The notes under the pieces: generated by a model
What the model was told of the DNA's origin: nothing
Seen by the model: the letters and a program-made list of their open reading frames with translations, nothing else
The model's database searches: none
Assembly: GCF_000428945.1 (NCBI RefSeq)
Contig: NZ_KE386822.1
Coordinates: 186,001 to 250,000 of the forward strand
Origin: Hamadaea tsunoensis DSM 44101
GTDB lineage: Bacteria > Actinomycetota > Actinomycetes > Mycobacteriales > Micromonosporaceae
Length of the DNA: 64,000 nucleotides
Reading direction: 5' to 3'
Shown here: positions 51,508-59,320 of the stretch, in pieces
Numbering within the stretch: the first letter of the stretch is position 1
How the letters are laid out: the number at the start of each line of letters is the position of its first letter
Program-made: the position numbers and the translations under genes

Positions 51508-52695
51508 ATGCGCAACAAGACCGTTCTGATCTCCGGCGCCTCGATCGCCGGTCCCGCGCTCGCGTACTGGCTGCGCCGGCGGGGGTTCGTCCCGACCGTG
51601 GTGGAGACCGCCCCGGCGCTGCGGCCCGGCGGCCACGCCGTCGACCTGCGCGGCGCCGCCAAGGAGGTCGTCGAGCGCATGGGCCTGATGGAGACCGTCC
51701 GGGCCGCCCGCGTACACGAGCGTGGACTGGCCTATGTGGACGCCAAGGGCCGGTTGCAGGCGCAGCTGCCGGCCGACGCGTTCGGCGGCGAGGGGATCGT
51801 CGCCGAGATCGAGATCATGCGCGGCGACCTGACCGCCATCCTCTACGAGGCCACGAAGGACGACGTCGAGTACATCTTCGGCGACCGGATCACCGAGCTG
51901 GCCGAGCACTCCGACGGGGTCAAGGTCACGTTCGCCGGCGGCGCCGTACGCGACTTCGACCTGGTCGTCGGGGCGGACGGGGTGCACTCCGGCGTCCGCC
52001 GCCTCGCCTTCGGACCCGAGGAGCGGTTCGTCGAGTACATCGGCGGGTACACCGCGTACTTCACGATGCCCGATCCCGGCGTACTCGACGAGTGGTTCGT
52101 GATGCACAGCGCGCCCGGCGGCATCACCGCGGGCATCCGGCCGGAGAACGGCGGCACGGCGAAGGCGATGCTGAGCTTCCTGAGCCCGAAGCTGGACTAC
52201 GACCGGCGCGACGTGGCCGCGCAGCGGGCCATCCTGCGGGAGAAGTTCGCGCCGATGGGCTGGAAGGCGCCGCAGATGCTCGCCGGGATGGACGGCGCCG
52301 AGGACTTCTACTTCGACTCGTTCTGCCAGGTCCACATGGACACGTACGCCCGCGGCCGGGTGGTCCTGCTCGGTGATGCGGCGTTCTGCGGTTCCCCGCT
52401 GGTCGGACTCGGCACCGCGATGGCGATCGTCGGCGCGTACGTGCTGGCGGGGGAGCTGGCGGCGACGCCCGACGACCACGCCGGAGCGTTCGCCCGGTAC
52501 GAGGCGGAGCTGCGGCCCTACGTGAAGCAGTGCCAGGAGCTGCCGCCGGGCGGCGTCAAGGGCTTCGCGCCGGAGTCGTCGCTGATGATCCGGATGCGCA
52601 ACCTGTCGATGAACTCGATGACGAAGTGGCCGATGCGGCTGTTCTTCGCCAAGCTCTTCCAGAAGGCCGACGCGATCACCCTCAAGAACTACTGA
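51508..52695 (+). CDS. FAD-dependent aromatic monooxygenase (TetX/PHBH-like)
   Basis: 395-aa class A flavoprotein monooxygenase. N-terminal VLISGASIAGPALAYWLRRRG (a GxSxxG variant of the FAD motif), GGHAVDLRG, the DG motif VVGADGVHSGVR and the GD motif LLGDAAFCGSPLVGLGTAMA. ATG follows GGTGGGAG. It is controlled by the divergent GntR-TetR fusion and its sites. Probable role: hydroxylating an antibiotic or polyketide, for tailoring or inactivation (inference). A 19-bp tandem duplication covers its end. Confidence 0.9.
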   Translation: MRNKTVLISGASIAGPALAYWLRRRGFVPTVVETAPALRPGGHAVDLRGAAKEVVERMGLMETVRAARVHERGLAYVDAKGRLQAQLPADAFGGEGIVAEIEIMRGDLTAILYEATKDDVEYIFGDRITELAEHSDGVKVTFAGGAVRDFDLVVGADGVHSGVRRLAFGPEERFVEYIGGYTAYFTMPDPGVLDEWFVMHSAPGGITAGIRPENGGTAKAMLSFLSPKLDYDRRDVAAQRAILREKFAPMGWKAPQMLAGMDGAEDFYFDSFCQVHMDTYARGRVVLLGDAAFCGSPLVGLGTAMAIVGAYVLAGELAATPDDHAGAFARYEAELRPYVKQCQELPPGGVKGFAPESSLMIRMRNLSMNSMTKWPMRLFFAKLFQKADAITLKNY

Positions 52696-52714
52696 CACCC
52701 TCAAGAACTACTGA
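52677..52714. repeat. Exact 19-bp tandem duplication at a gene junction
   Basis: CACCCTCAAGAACTACTGA occurs twice in direct succession (52677-52695, 52696-52714). The first copy holds the stop codon of the monooxygenase and, on the other strand, the stop codon of the caspase-GTPase gene. As 19 is not a multiple of three, the copy shifted the reading frame at the end of the caspase gene and gave it its present EGVSSS tail. Confidence 0.85.
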
Positions 52715-54301
52715 GGGCGCCCGTTGCGGTGCTGAGGAGGACGGTGCGTCAGGCCCGTCCTCCTTCCGCGGCGAGAACTTCCGCGGCGAGAACGTCCGCG
52801 CGAGCATCAGCCCGCCGGTGCGCGGTCCCGGACTCGGGTACGCGAGCCGGGCCGTCGCCGACTTCAGCGCCGCCTCGAGACTCTCGACGAGGACCTGGCG
52901 GACGTCCGTACGCACACGGGCGTCGCAGGCCAGCATCGGTACGCCGACCGGCACGTCGAGCGCCTCCCGGACCTGCTCCAAGGAGTACCGCTGCCGTCCG
53001 TCGAAGGCGTTGACCGCGACGACGAAGGGCAGGCCGCGCCGCTCGGCGTAGTCGAGGGAGGCGAAGCTGTCGGCGAGCCGGCGCACGTCCAGCAGGACGA
53101 CCGCGGCGTGGGCGCCGGCGACGAGATCGTCCCAGAAGCTCCAGTACCTGGTGGCCCCCGGCGGTGCGAAGAGATGCAGGCGGAGGTCCGCGGGCAGGTC
53201 GACCCGGCCGTAGTCGCGGCCTGTCGTCAGGGTGGTCTTGTCCGGCATGCCGAACAGGTCGTCCTCGCCGGCGCCGGCCGTGGTCATCCTCGCCTCCGTG
53301 GCGAGCGGCGGGATGTCGCTGACCGCGCTGATGAAGGTCGTCTTCCCGGCACCGAAGCCGCCGATCACGACGATCTTGAGATCCGTCCGGTCCGCCGGCG
53401 GCGACAAGGGCCCCGACTGTCCGGTCGCGACCTGCCCCTGCTCCCCGGCGACCGGCTGCGCCCGGCGCAGCTCCCGGCGCAGCAGCGCCACTTCGTCCCG
53501 CAGCTGTTCCACCTCGGTACGCAGCTGCGACACCTCGCCGGGCAGATCGCGTACGGGGCCGACGGGGGCGGCGTTGCGGGCGAACCCGAACATGTGCGCG
53601 TCGCCCTCCGCCCGGGCCTGCGGATCGGGCATGAAGGCCGCCAATAGCCGGCGCCGCAGGACGGGCACGATGTCGTGGAAGGTGAGCGTCTCGGGCGCAC
53701 CCGGTACGCCTTCGTTGACCACCGCGGCGAGGGCCTTGGTGAACTGGGTCAGCGGCCGATCGCCCTCGGTCTCGTAGCGCGCGTTCTCGAGCGCGTGACT
53801 GGCCGTGAGCGTGTAGACGCCGCGGCGCGGTGTGATCGGCAGAGCGGCGGAGAGCAGGCCCGTGGCGATGCCGGAGAAGCAGCAGTCGAGAATGAGGATC
53901 TTGAGGGCCGCCCCGGACGACCCCATGGTCCGCTGGAGCCAGTCCAGCTGCAGGTCGGCGTGGGTCAGAGTGTCGGGCACGTTGCGGGTGTCCGACAACG
54001 CCAGGCACAGGCCGCCCGCATGGGTCGGCAGGCCGTGCCCCACGTAATAGACGAGCAGGACGCCGGGCGTCTCCTTGAACAGTGCGTTCAGCTTGTACAT
54101 CGGGCCGTCCGCGGCGGTCTGGTTCGCCAGCGTCTCGACCTGGTCGGCGGGCCAGCCGCACAGCGGCCCGGTCAGCAGCTCCCGCATCATGTGCAGGCTG
54201 TTGAGCGCGGCGGGCACGTCCGGCAGCGACTCGTGGAACTCCGAGGTCCCGAGCAGGATCGCCCGTGACCCCGCCAGTTCAGGCCGGGGCGCGGAAGGCA
54301 T
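52682..54301 (-). CDS. Caspase-like peptidase fused to a conservon-type (CvnD-like) GTPase
   Basis: 539-aa two-effector protein. Residues about 12-245 form a caspase/metacaspase-fold (C14) domain with H89 (YYVGHGL) and C141 (LDCCFSG). Residues 253-282 form a coiled coil (EVSQLRTEVEQLRDEVALL). Residues about 307-490 form a small GTPase like CvnD of Streptomyces conservons: P-loop GGFGAGKTT (314-322), LHLFAPPGATRYWSFWDDL as switch II, and VAVNAFDG (429-435) replacing NKxD. No signal peptide or membrane segment. It overlaps the EACC1-like gene by 23 bp. The fusion suggests nucleotide-gated proteolysis (inference). Confidence 0.85.
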   Translation of the reverse strand: MPSAPRPELAGSRAILLGTSEFHESLPDVPAALNSLHMMRELLTGPLCGWPADQVETLANQTAADGPMYKLNALFKETPGVLLVYYVGHGLPTHAGGLCLALSDTRNVPDTLTHADLQLDWLQRTMGSSGAALKILILDCCFSGIATGLLSAALPITPRRGVYTLTASHALENARYETEGDRPLTQFTKALAAVVNEGVPGAPETLTFHDIVPVLRRRLLAAFMPDPQARAEGDAHMFGFARNAAPVGPVRDLPGEVSQLRTEVEQLRDEVALLRRELRRAQPVAGEQGQVATGQSGPLSPPADRTDLKIVVIGGFGAGKTTFISAVSDIPPLATEARMTTAGAGEDDLFGMPDKTTLTTGRDYGRVDLPADLRLHLFAPPGATRYWSFWDDLVAGAHAAVVLLDVRRLADSFASLDYAERRGLPFVVAVNAFDGRQRYSLEQVREALDVPVGVPMLACDARVRTDVRQVLVESLEAALKSATARLAYPSPGPRTGGLMLARTFSPRKFSPRKEDGPDAPSSSAPQRAPSVVLEGVSSS

Positions 54302-54614
54302 CGATCGCCCGAGCCGCGAACGCGTCGGGGTCGTCGAGGTGGGTCGCCTCGATCTCCAGCTTGCGGTCGCCGTCGCTGATGCTCACGCGTACGCGCGTCT
54401 GCCGGGACCGGATCCAGACGTGCACCGCGCGCAGGACGCCGATCGCCGCGCCGGACGAGCAGACCGCGGTGACGGCGTCCCAGCCGCTGCCGAGCTCACC
54501 GGGTGCGGGGCGGCCCGGCCGCAGCTCCACCCGCGCGTCCGGCACACGGGTCAGCCAGGAATGGAGGTCGGCGAGGTTGGCCGACGGATCGTCGGCCGTC
54601 ACGGCGAGCAGCAC
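54279..54614 (-). CDS. EACC1-like effector-associated small protein
   Basis: 111-aa protein resembling the effector-associated constant component 1 (EACC1) family: LADLHSWLTRVPDARVELR, PAPGELGSGWDAVTAV, a hydrophobic VCSSGAAIGVLRAVHVWIRSR and a C-terminal beta/helix part (VRVSISDGDRKLEIEA). EACC1 genes sit beside caspase-like and other effector genes in actinobacterial conflict systems (known from comparative genomics). GTG start. Its end lies inside the caspase-GTPase gene start, so the two are translated together and probably interact. Confidence 0.75.
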   Translation of the reverse strand: MLLAVTADDPSANLADLHSWLTRVPDARVELRPGRPAPGELGSGWDAVTAVCSSGAAIGVLRAVHVWIRSRQTRVRVSISDGDRKLEIEATHLDDPDAFAARAIDAFRAPA

Positions 54615-54627
54615 TCAGCGATGCTAC

Positions 54628-54654
54628 GGGCACCCGGCCGGTCGCCGGGTGCCC
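54628..54654 (-). terminator. Terminator hairpin of the sugar operon
   Basis: GGGCACCCGGC (54628-54638) and GCCGGGTGCCC (54644-54654) form a perfect 11-bp stem with a CGGTC loop, between the stop codon of the Gfo/Idh gene and the start of the EACC1-like gene. It should insulate the two units. Confidence 0.7.
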
Positions 54655-54672
54655 CGCCACGGACGGGTGACC

Positions 54673-55809
54673 TCAGCCGAAGTACGCGGCCAGGTCCGGG
54701 TCGGTCGGGGGAACCTCCATGAGGGTGCCACCGTCGCGAAGGGACAGTGTCGCCTGGTAGCCGGCCGCCACCGCGTCCCGGGCCGCGACCGGGGACGTGA
54801 GGGTCGGGCCGCCGGAGCGGGCGTACCGGAGGAACTCGGCCATGATGGCGGGATCGGCCCCGCCGTGGTGGGAGTCGGCCGGGACCGGGATCTCCAGGTC
54901 GGCGTCGGGGCGGTAGCCGGAACGGCCCGCGTTCCACACCTTGATGACCGAGCCGGCGAAGTCACCGAAGTTCTCCAGGCGGCCGTGCGTACCGATGACG
55001 GTGTAGTTGCGCCAGTAGTCCGGGGTGTAGTGGCACTGCTGGTAGGTCGCGATCACGCCGTTGTCGAGCTGGAGGTTGACGACGCTGAGGTCCTCGATGT
55101 CGACCACCGGGTTCAGACCCGTGTGCGCCGACGGCGGCCAGGTGCCCGCGTCGAACCAGTCCGGCATCAGGGTGCCCGCGCGGTCGCGCCGGTCGGTGAT
55201 GTCGCCGTAGACGCCGAGGTCGCCGAACGCGCTGACGGCCTGCGTGCGCCCGCCCGCGAGCCAGTGGATGACGTCGATGTCGTGGGCGCCCTTCTGCAGC
55301 AGCATGCCCGTGCTGCGGCGGCGGTCGGCGTGCCAGTCCTTGAAGTAGTAGTCGCCGCCGTTGCCCACGAAATGCCGGCACCACACCGACATGACCCGGC
55401 CGATCGCGCCGCTCGCGATGACCTCGCGCATGGCCAGGACGAACGGCGCGTGCCGCATGTTGTGCCCGACGTACAGCCGGGAGCCGGCGTCGCGGGCGGC
55501 GGCGAGGACGCGGTCGGCGCCGTCGACCGTGATCGCGAGCGGCTTCTCGACGAACGTCGCGACCCCCGCCGTGAGCAGCCGGATCGCGAGTTCCTCGTGG
55601 GTGTCGTCGGGGGAGAGGACCAGCGCCGCGTCGACCTCCGCGAGGTCGAGATCGTCCAGTGTGGAGTGAACCGGCACGTCGAACGGCGGCTCGGGCCGGC
55701 GCGGATCGACCACGGCCACGACCCGCGACCCCTCGCCGGGCTTGTGCACCAGCGACGCGAGATAGCCCCGGGCGCCGAGCCCCACTACCGCGATCCGCAA
55801 GTCAGACAT
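54673..55809 (-). CDS. Gfo/Idh/MocA family oxidoreductase
   Basis: 378-aa NAD(P)-dependent sugar oxidoreductase. Rossmann start LRIAVVGLGARGYLA, the family lysine in VEKPLA, and the substrate-domain GAHDIDVIHWLAGG. Last gene of the seven-gene operon, overlapping the aldolase gene by 8 bp. It may oxidise or epimerise the imported sugar or its derivative; the substrate is not known. Confidence 0.9.
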   Translation of the reverse strand: MSDLRIAVVGLGARGYLASLVHKPGEGSRVVAVVDPRRPEPPFDVPVHSTLDDLDLAEVDAALVLSPDDTHEELAIRLLTAGVATFVEKPLAITVDGADRVLAAARDAGSRLYVGHNMRHAPFVLAMREVIASGAIGRVMSVWCRHFVGNGGDYYFKDWHADRRRSTGMLLQKGAHDIDVIHWLAGGRTQAVSAFGDLGVYGDITDRRDRAGTLMPDWFDAGTWPPSAHTGLNPVVDIEDLSVVNLQLDNGVIATYQQCHYTPDYWRNYTVIGTHGRLENFGDFAGSVIKVWNAGRSGYRPDADLEIPVPADSHHGGADPAIMAEFLRYARSGGPTLTSPVAARDAVAAGYQATLSLRDGGTLMEVPPTDPDLAAYFG

Positions 55810-56650
55810 GAGAACCCTCCGGTGCGAGTACCAGCAGCGCCGCCGTTACGGCGTCCGCCATCGCGCTGCGGGCGGCCTTCAGCGCCTTGCGCGGATCGAC
55901 CGCCTTCGGGTCCGAGTCCAGCACACTTCGCACCCCCGCGGTGTACGCGATGTTCAGCGCCGTACCGATGTTGATCTTCACGAGTCCGGCGGTGATCCCG
56001 GCGGCCAGTTCGAGATCGGGTACGCCGGACGAGCCGTGCAGGACGAGCGGCACCGGCACGGCCGACCGCAGCTCGCCGATCAGCTCGTGGTCCAGCCGGG
56101 CCGACCGGTCGGTCATGGCGTGGCTGGAGCCCACCGCGACCGCCAGCAGGTCCACGCGGGTGTCCCGGGCGAACGCGACCGCCTCGTCGGGCCGCGTACG
56201 CACACCGGGCGCGTGCGCGCCGCCCTTGCCGCCCACGGCGCCGAGTTCGCCTTCGAGCCAGAGCCCGTGGGCGTGGCAGAAGTCCGCGGCGGCGGCGGTC
56301 GCGGCGACGTTCTCGGCGTACTCCAGGGTGGAAGCGTCGAACATGACGGAGGAGAAGCCGCACTCGGGCGCCTGGCGCAGCAGGTCGACGTCGGTCACGT
56401 GGTCCAGGTGCAGCGCCACCGGCACCGAGGCCGCCCGGGCCAGGGCGAGCGACGCGGCCGCCACCGGTGCCAGCTGTCCCTGGTGGAACAGGACGGTGTT
56501 CTCGCTGATCTGGAGGATCACCGGCCGCTCGGCCTGTTCGGCGCCGCGCACGATGGCTTCGGCGTGTTCCAGCGTGACGACGTTGAACGCCGCGAGCCCC
56601 ACCCCCGCCGTGGCGGCGGAGCGGACGAGGTCGGCGGTCGGGGTGATCAT
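55802..56650 (-). CDS. Class II ketose-bisphosphate aldolase (tagatose/fructose-bisphosphate type)
   Basis: 282-aa zinc aldolase that splits a ketose-1,6-bisphosphate to DHAP and an aldehyde. HLDHVTD carries zinc ligands, LEGELGAVGG the E ligand, LHGSSGVPD the second His, and VKINIGTALN the phosphate site, as in KbaY/GatY. Coupled by four-base and 8-bp overlaps to the PfkB kinase and Gfo/Idh genes. Confidence 0.92.
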   Translation of the reverse strand: MITPTADLVRSAATAGVGLAAFNVVTLEHAEAIVRGAEQAERPVILQISENTVLFHQGQLAPVAAASLALARAASVPVALHLDHVTDVDLLRQAPECGFSSVMFDASTLEYAENVAATAAAADFCHAHGLWLEGELGAVGGKGGAHAPGVRTRPDEAVAFARDTRVDLLAVAVGSSHAMTDRSARLDHELIGELRSAVPVPLVLHGSSGVPDLELAAGITAGLVKINIGTALNIAYTAGVRSVLDSDPKAVDPRKALKAARSAMADAVTAALLVLAPEGSHV

Positions 56651-57543
56651 TGTTGTGCCTCCAGAGCGCTGAGCAGTTCGTGCATCGTGGCCTGCGCGAC
56701 GGTGCCGCCCGCGGCCCGGGTGGACAGGGAACCGGCCGCCGCCGCCAGGGCGACGCACCGGTCGAGGGGTTCGCCGTTCAGGTATCCCGCGAGGAAGCCG
56801 GCGTTGAAGCTGTCGCCCGCGCCGGTCGTGTCGACGACGTCCACCGGCAGACCTGGTGCGGCACAGGATCCACCGGGCCACCATGCCTTCGCGCCGGCCG
56901 CGCCGTCTTTGAGGACCACCAACGTCTTCAGCGACAGCGCCGCGGCTTCGAGGTCGTCGATCCCCGTGATCGCCCGCAGCTCGGCCGCATTGGGCAGGAA
57001 CACGTCGGTGTGGGCCAGCACCTCGTGAACCCCGGCCCACTGTTCGGCCGGATCCCAGTTCGTGTCCAGCGACGTGGAGACGCCGAGCGACCTGGCCCGC
57101 GCGAACAGATCGGGTAATTCCAAGGCCAGCGCGGGCTGCAGGAAATAGGACGCGACATGGACGTGTCGCACGCCATCGAAGTCCACATCGGACGCACGTA
57201 GGGAGCCGATCGCGCCCGTCAGCGTGAGGATCGCCCGGTCGTCGGAGTCGGACAGGATGACCGACAGGCCGGTCGGCTCCGGGACGGTCTTCACCCCGGA
57301 AACGTCCACTCCGCGTTCTTCGAGAGCGCGGCGGCAGAACGTGCCATGGAGATCGTCCCCGGTGGCCGAGCACAGGGCTGTGCGTACGCCCAGAGATGCG
57401 GCACCGGCGGCGGTGATGGCAGCGGACCCACCCAGCAGGAGCGAGGCGGAGCTCAGGAGCTGTTCCCGTTGCGAGAAAAGAGGATGCACGTCCCCGGAGA
57501 GGACGAGATCCGGGTTGAGGTCGCCGACCACGAGAAGGGTCAT
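56647..57543 (-). CDS. PfkB family carbohydrate kinase
   Basis: 298-aa ribokinase-fold kinase starting MTLLVVGDLNPDLVLSGD, with GGSAAITAAGAASLG and the catalytic anion-hole motif VDTTGAGDSFNAGFLAGY. It lies between an ABC permease and an aldolase in the operon, so phosphorylation of a ketose-phosphate (tagatose-6-P or fructose-1/6-P-like) to the aldolase substrate is the natural role. Confidence 0.92.
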   Translation of the reverse strand: MTLLVVGDLNPDLVLSGDVHPLFSQREQLLSSASLLLGGSAAITAAGAASLGVRTALCSATGDDLHGTFCRRALEERGVDVSGVKTVPEPTGLSVILSDSDDRAILTLTGAIGSLRASDVDFDGVRHVHVASYFLQPALALELPDLFARARSLGVSTSLDTNWDPAEQWAGVHEVLAHTDVFLPNAAELRAITGIDDLEAAALSLKTLVVLKDGAAGAKAWWPGGSCAAPGLPVDVVDTTGAGDSFNAGFLAGYLNGEPLDRCVALAAAAGSLSTRAAGGTVAQATMHELLSALEAQQ

Positions 57544-58370
57544 CCCTTGAGCCCCGAGAACGTCATCGTCGCGATGAACCGCTTCTGGGCCACGACGAAC
57601 GCGATGATCAGCGGAAGGGTGGCGATCACGTTGCCGGCCATGAGCAACGACCACTGGGTGCGCCGCGTCCCCTGGAACATGGTGAGACCCACTTGCAGCG
57701 TGTACCACCGGTCGTCGCTGATCGCGATGAGCGGCCAGACGAGGTCGTTCCACGACGACAGCAGAGTGAAGAGCGCGAGCGTGGCGAGCGCGGGCTTGGC
57801 CAGCGGGAGCACCACCCGGAAGAAGATCTGCCGGGTCGAGGCGCCGTCGATGGACGCGGCCTCCTCCAGCTCCGCGGGCAGCGAGAGGAAGAACTGCCGC
57901 ATCAGGAAGACCCCGAACGCGGTCGCGAGCCACGGCACGAAGGCCGCTGCGAGGGTGTCGACGAAGCCGAGCCGGGCGAACATCAGGTAGGTCGGGATCA
58001 TGAGCAGCTGCGTCGGGATCATCACGGTCGCGACCATGAGGAAGAAGCCGACGCCCTTGCCGGGGAAGGACAGCCGGGCGAAGCCGTAGCCGGCCAGCGA
58101 GCACAGCACGAGGTGGGCCGCGATCGCGATGGCCGAGACGAGGATCGTGTTGAGCAGCCAGCGCAGGATGTGCGACTCGGTGAGCAGCCCGATGTACCCG
58201 TCGAGGTGCAGGGAGCTGGGGATGAACTTCGGCGGGAAGCGGTTGATCTCCGAGTCGGACATGAAGGAGGTCAGGATCATCTGCGCGAGCGGCAGCACGA
58301 ACAGCAGGGACAGCGGCATGAGCAGCAGGTGCCAGCCGCTGAACGGCAGGATCCTCTTTCGGCTTCTCAT
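57540..58370 (-). CDS. Carbohydrate ABC transporter permease (MalG-type)
   Basis: 276-aa inner-membrane permease with six helices and the EAA loop EEAASIDGASTRQIFFRVVLP that docks the ATPase. It starts one base inside the stop of the partner permease gene. No ATPase gene is present in the operon, so a shared MsiK-type ATPase encoded elsewhere is likely. Confidence 0.93.
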   Translation of the reverse strand: MRSRKRILPFSGWHLLLMPLSLLFVLPLAQMILTSFMSDSEINRFPPKFIPSSLHLDGYIGLLTESHILRWLLNTILVSAIAIAAHLVLCSLAGYGFARLSFPGKGVGFFLMVATVMIPTQLLMIPTYLMFARLGFVDTLAAAFVPWLATAFGVFLMRQFFLSLPAELEEAASIDGASTRQIFFRVVLPLAKPALATLALFTLLSSWNDLVWPLIAISDDRWYTLQVGLTMFQGTRRTQWSLLMAGNVIATLPLIIAFVVAQKRFIATMTFSGLKG

Positions 58371-59311
58371 CAGAATGCCTCGATCTTGGATCGGCGCGAG
58401 TACCAGAAGATGCCGAGCGTGAGCAGCATGGTCACGACGAACAGCCCGTACGCGACCGCCGACCCGTAGCCGAACCGCTGGGTCTGGAAGGCCAGCTCGT
58501 ACACGTAGTAGACGACCGTCTCGGTGGACTGCAACGGCCCGCCCCGCGTCGTGGTGTAGACGAGGTCGAACAGCTGGATCGCCGTGATGGTCTGCCAGAC
58601 CGCCGTGAAGACGGTGACCGGGCGCAGCTGGGGGAGGGTCACGTGCCAGAACACCCGCCACCGGCCCGCACCGTCCACAGTGGCCGCCTCGGTCAGCTCG
58701 ACCGGGATGTCCTGCAGGGCGGCGAGGTAGATGACGGCGGTGAAGCCGATCTCACCCCAGAGCGCGATGAGGACGATGACCGGCAGCGCCTGCGAGCGGC
58801 TCTCCAGGAACTGCTGGGCGGGCAGGCCGAGCCGGCGCAGCACCTCGTTGGCCGCGCCGAACTGGGGATTGAAGACGAAGGTGGCCAGGATGCCGGTGGC
58901 CGCCGCCGAGGCGACGTACGGCACGAAGATGCAGGTGCGGTAGAACGCGACCAGCCGGATCTTCTGGTTCAGGGCGACCGCGACGAGCATGCCCAGCAGG
59001 ATCGAGGACGGCACGAACAGCGCGGTGAGCCACAAGGTGTGCCCCACGGCCGCGGCGGCCTGCGGGTCCTGCGCCATGGTCTCGTAGTTGCCCCAGCCGA
59101 CCGGCTTCGCCGGCGCGATCCCGTTCCACTTCGTCCGCGAGATCACGAACGCCCAGACCGCCGGGAACACCGACAGCCCCAGGATCAGCAGGGTGGCCGG
59201 GCCCGCGAAGGCCCAGCCGGTGAGCGCGCGGCGCAGGCGGCGCGGTTTGCGCCGGGGGCGCGGCCGGGACCGGGCCTCGTGCCGGTCCCGGGAGAGTGCG
59301 AACGTGGTCAT
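58370..59311 (-). CDS. Carbohydrate ABC transporter permease (MalF-type)
   Basis: 313-aa permease with six helices and EAA loop TEAATVDGAGRWRVFWHVTLP. The N-terminus is strongly basic (RPRPRRKPRRLRR) before the first helix. It pairs with the MalG-type protein. It follows the binding-protein gene by 9 bp. Confidence 0.93.
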   Translation of the reverse strand: MTTFALSRDRHEARSRPRPRRKPRRLRRALTGWAFAGPATLLILGLSVFPAVWAFVISRTKWNGIAPAKPVGWGNYETMAQDPQAAAAVGHTLWLTALFVPSSILLGMLVAVALNQKIRLVAFYRTCIFVPYVASAAATGILATFVFNPQFGAANEVLRRLGLPAQQFLESRSQALPVIVLIALWGEIGFTAVIYLAALQDIPVELTEAATVDGAGRWRVFWHVTLPQLRPVTVFTAVWQTITAIQLFDLVYTTTRGGPLQSTETVVYYVYELAFQTQRFGYGSAVAYGLFVVTMLLTLGIFWYSRRSKIEAF

Positions 59312-59320
59312 CGGCCCGCC

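Noticed and set aside
52749-54161. Out-of-frame open frame across the caspase-GTPase gene
   Set aside because: Arg-rich shadow of the supported frame, which carries all catalytic motifs.
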